DNA of 6,166 bases from JAMOAW01 sp039908535 (lineage in GTDB: Bacteria; Pseudomonadota; Magnetococcia; Magnetococcales; JADFZT01). The notes beneath the pieces were generated by a model that saw nothing but the letters and a program-made list of their open reading frames with translations, did not search any database and was not told where the DNA came from. The first letter of the stretch is position 1, and the number at the start of each line of letters is the position of its first letter. Both the position numbers and the translations under genes were made by a program. The stretch is from assembly GCA_039908535.1 (NCBI GenBank), contig JAMOAW010000104.1, positions 1-6,166 of the forward strand, given 5' to 3'. Positions 6,165-6,166 of this stretch are shown here, one piece after another.

Positions 6165-6166
6165 AA

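Overview
The window looks like a piece of a proteobacterial chromosome of roughly balanced base composition. It has an LptM-type lipoprotein next to lysA, as in many Gammaproteobacteria and other Gram-negatives, together with full-length PriA, peptide deformylase and methionyl-tRNA formyltransferase. A GGGGGAT/ATCCCCC palindromic repeat after fmt is reminiscent of dispersed repeats I associate with magnetotactic cocci (Magnetococcia). That placement is only a guess, and the class cannot be fixed from this sequence alone.

Layout. Positions 1-119 are AT-rich and end, on the minus strand, in a sequence resembling the terminus of an IS3-family insertion sequence. Directly against it, 117-341 on the minus strand is a fragment of a type I restriction-modification methyltransferase subunit (HsdM) with neither end of the gene. 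Positions 345-534 hold no gene I can support. From 535 all genes are on the plus strand: lptM (535-687), lysA (694-1956), a small His/Cys-rich hypothetical gene (best start 2043, end 2270), priA (2275-4515), def (4577-5092) and fmt (5089-6036). Positions 6037-6166 carry a nested palindromic element that can also fold as an intrinsic terminator.

The genes fall into three functional pairs or singles. LptM and LysA serve the envelope: LptM is a chaperone of the LPS export machine, and LysA makes lysine from meso-diaminopimelate, which is also a peptidoglycan precursor. PriA restarts stalled replication forks. Def and Fmt are the two enzymes of the N-formylmethionine cycle, and their start and stop codons overlap (ATGA). 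The small gene ends 4 bases before priA, and priA has no clear ribosome binding site of its own, so the two may be translationally coupled.

The most notable points are the IS-hsdM junction, the uncharacterised HCHCH-motif small protein ahead of priA, and the element after fmt with two mutually exclusive perfect 9-bp stems. I see no tRNA, rRNA, CRISPR array or complete mobile element, and no convincing undescribed multi-gene system.
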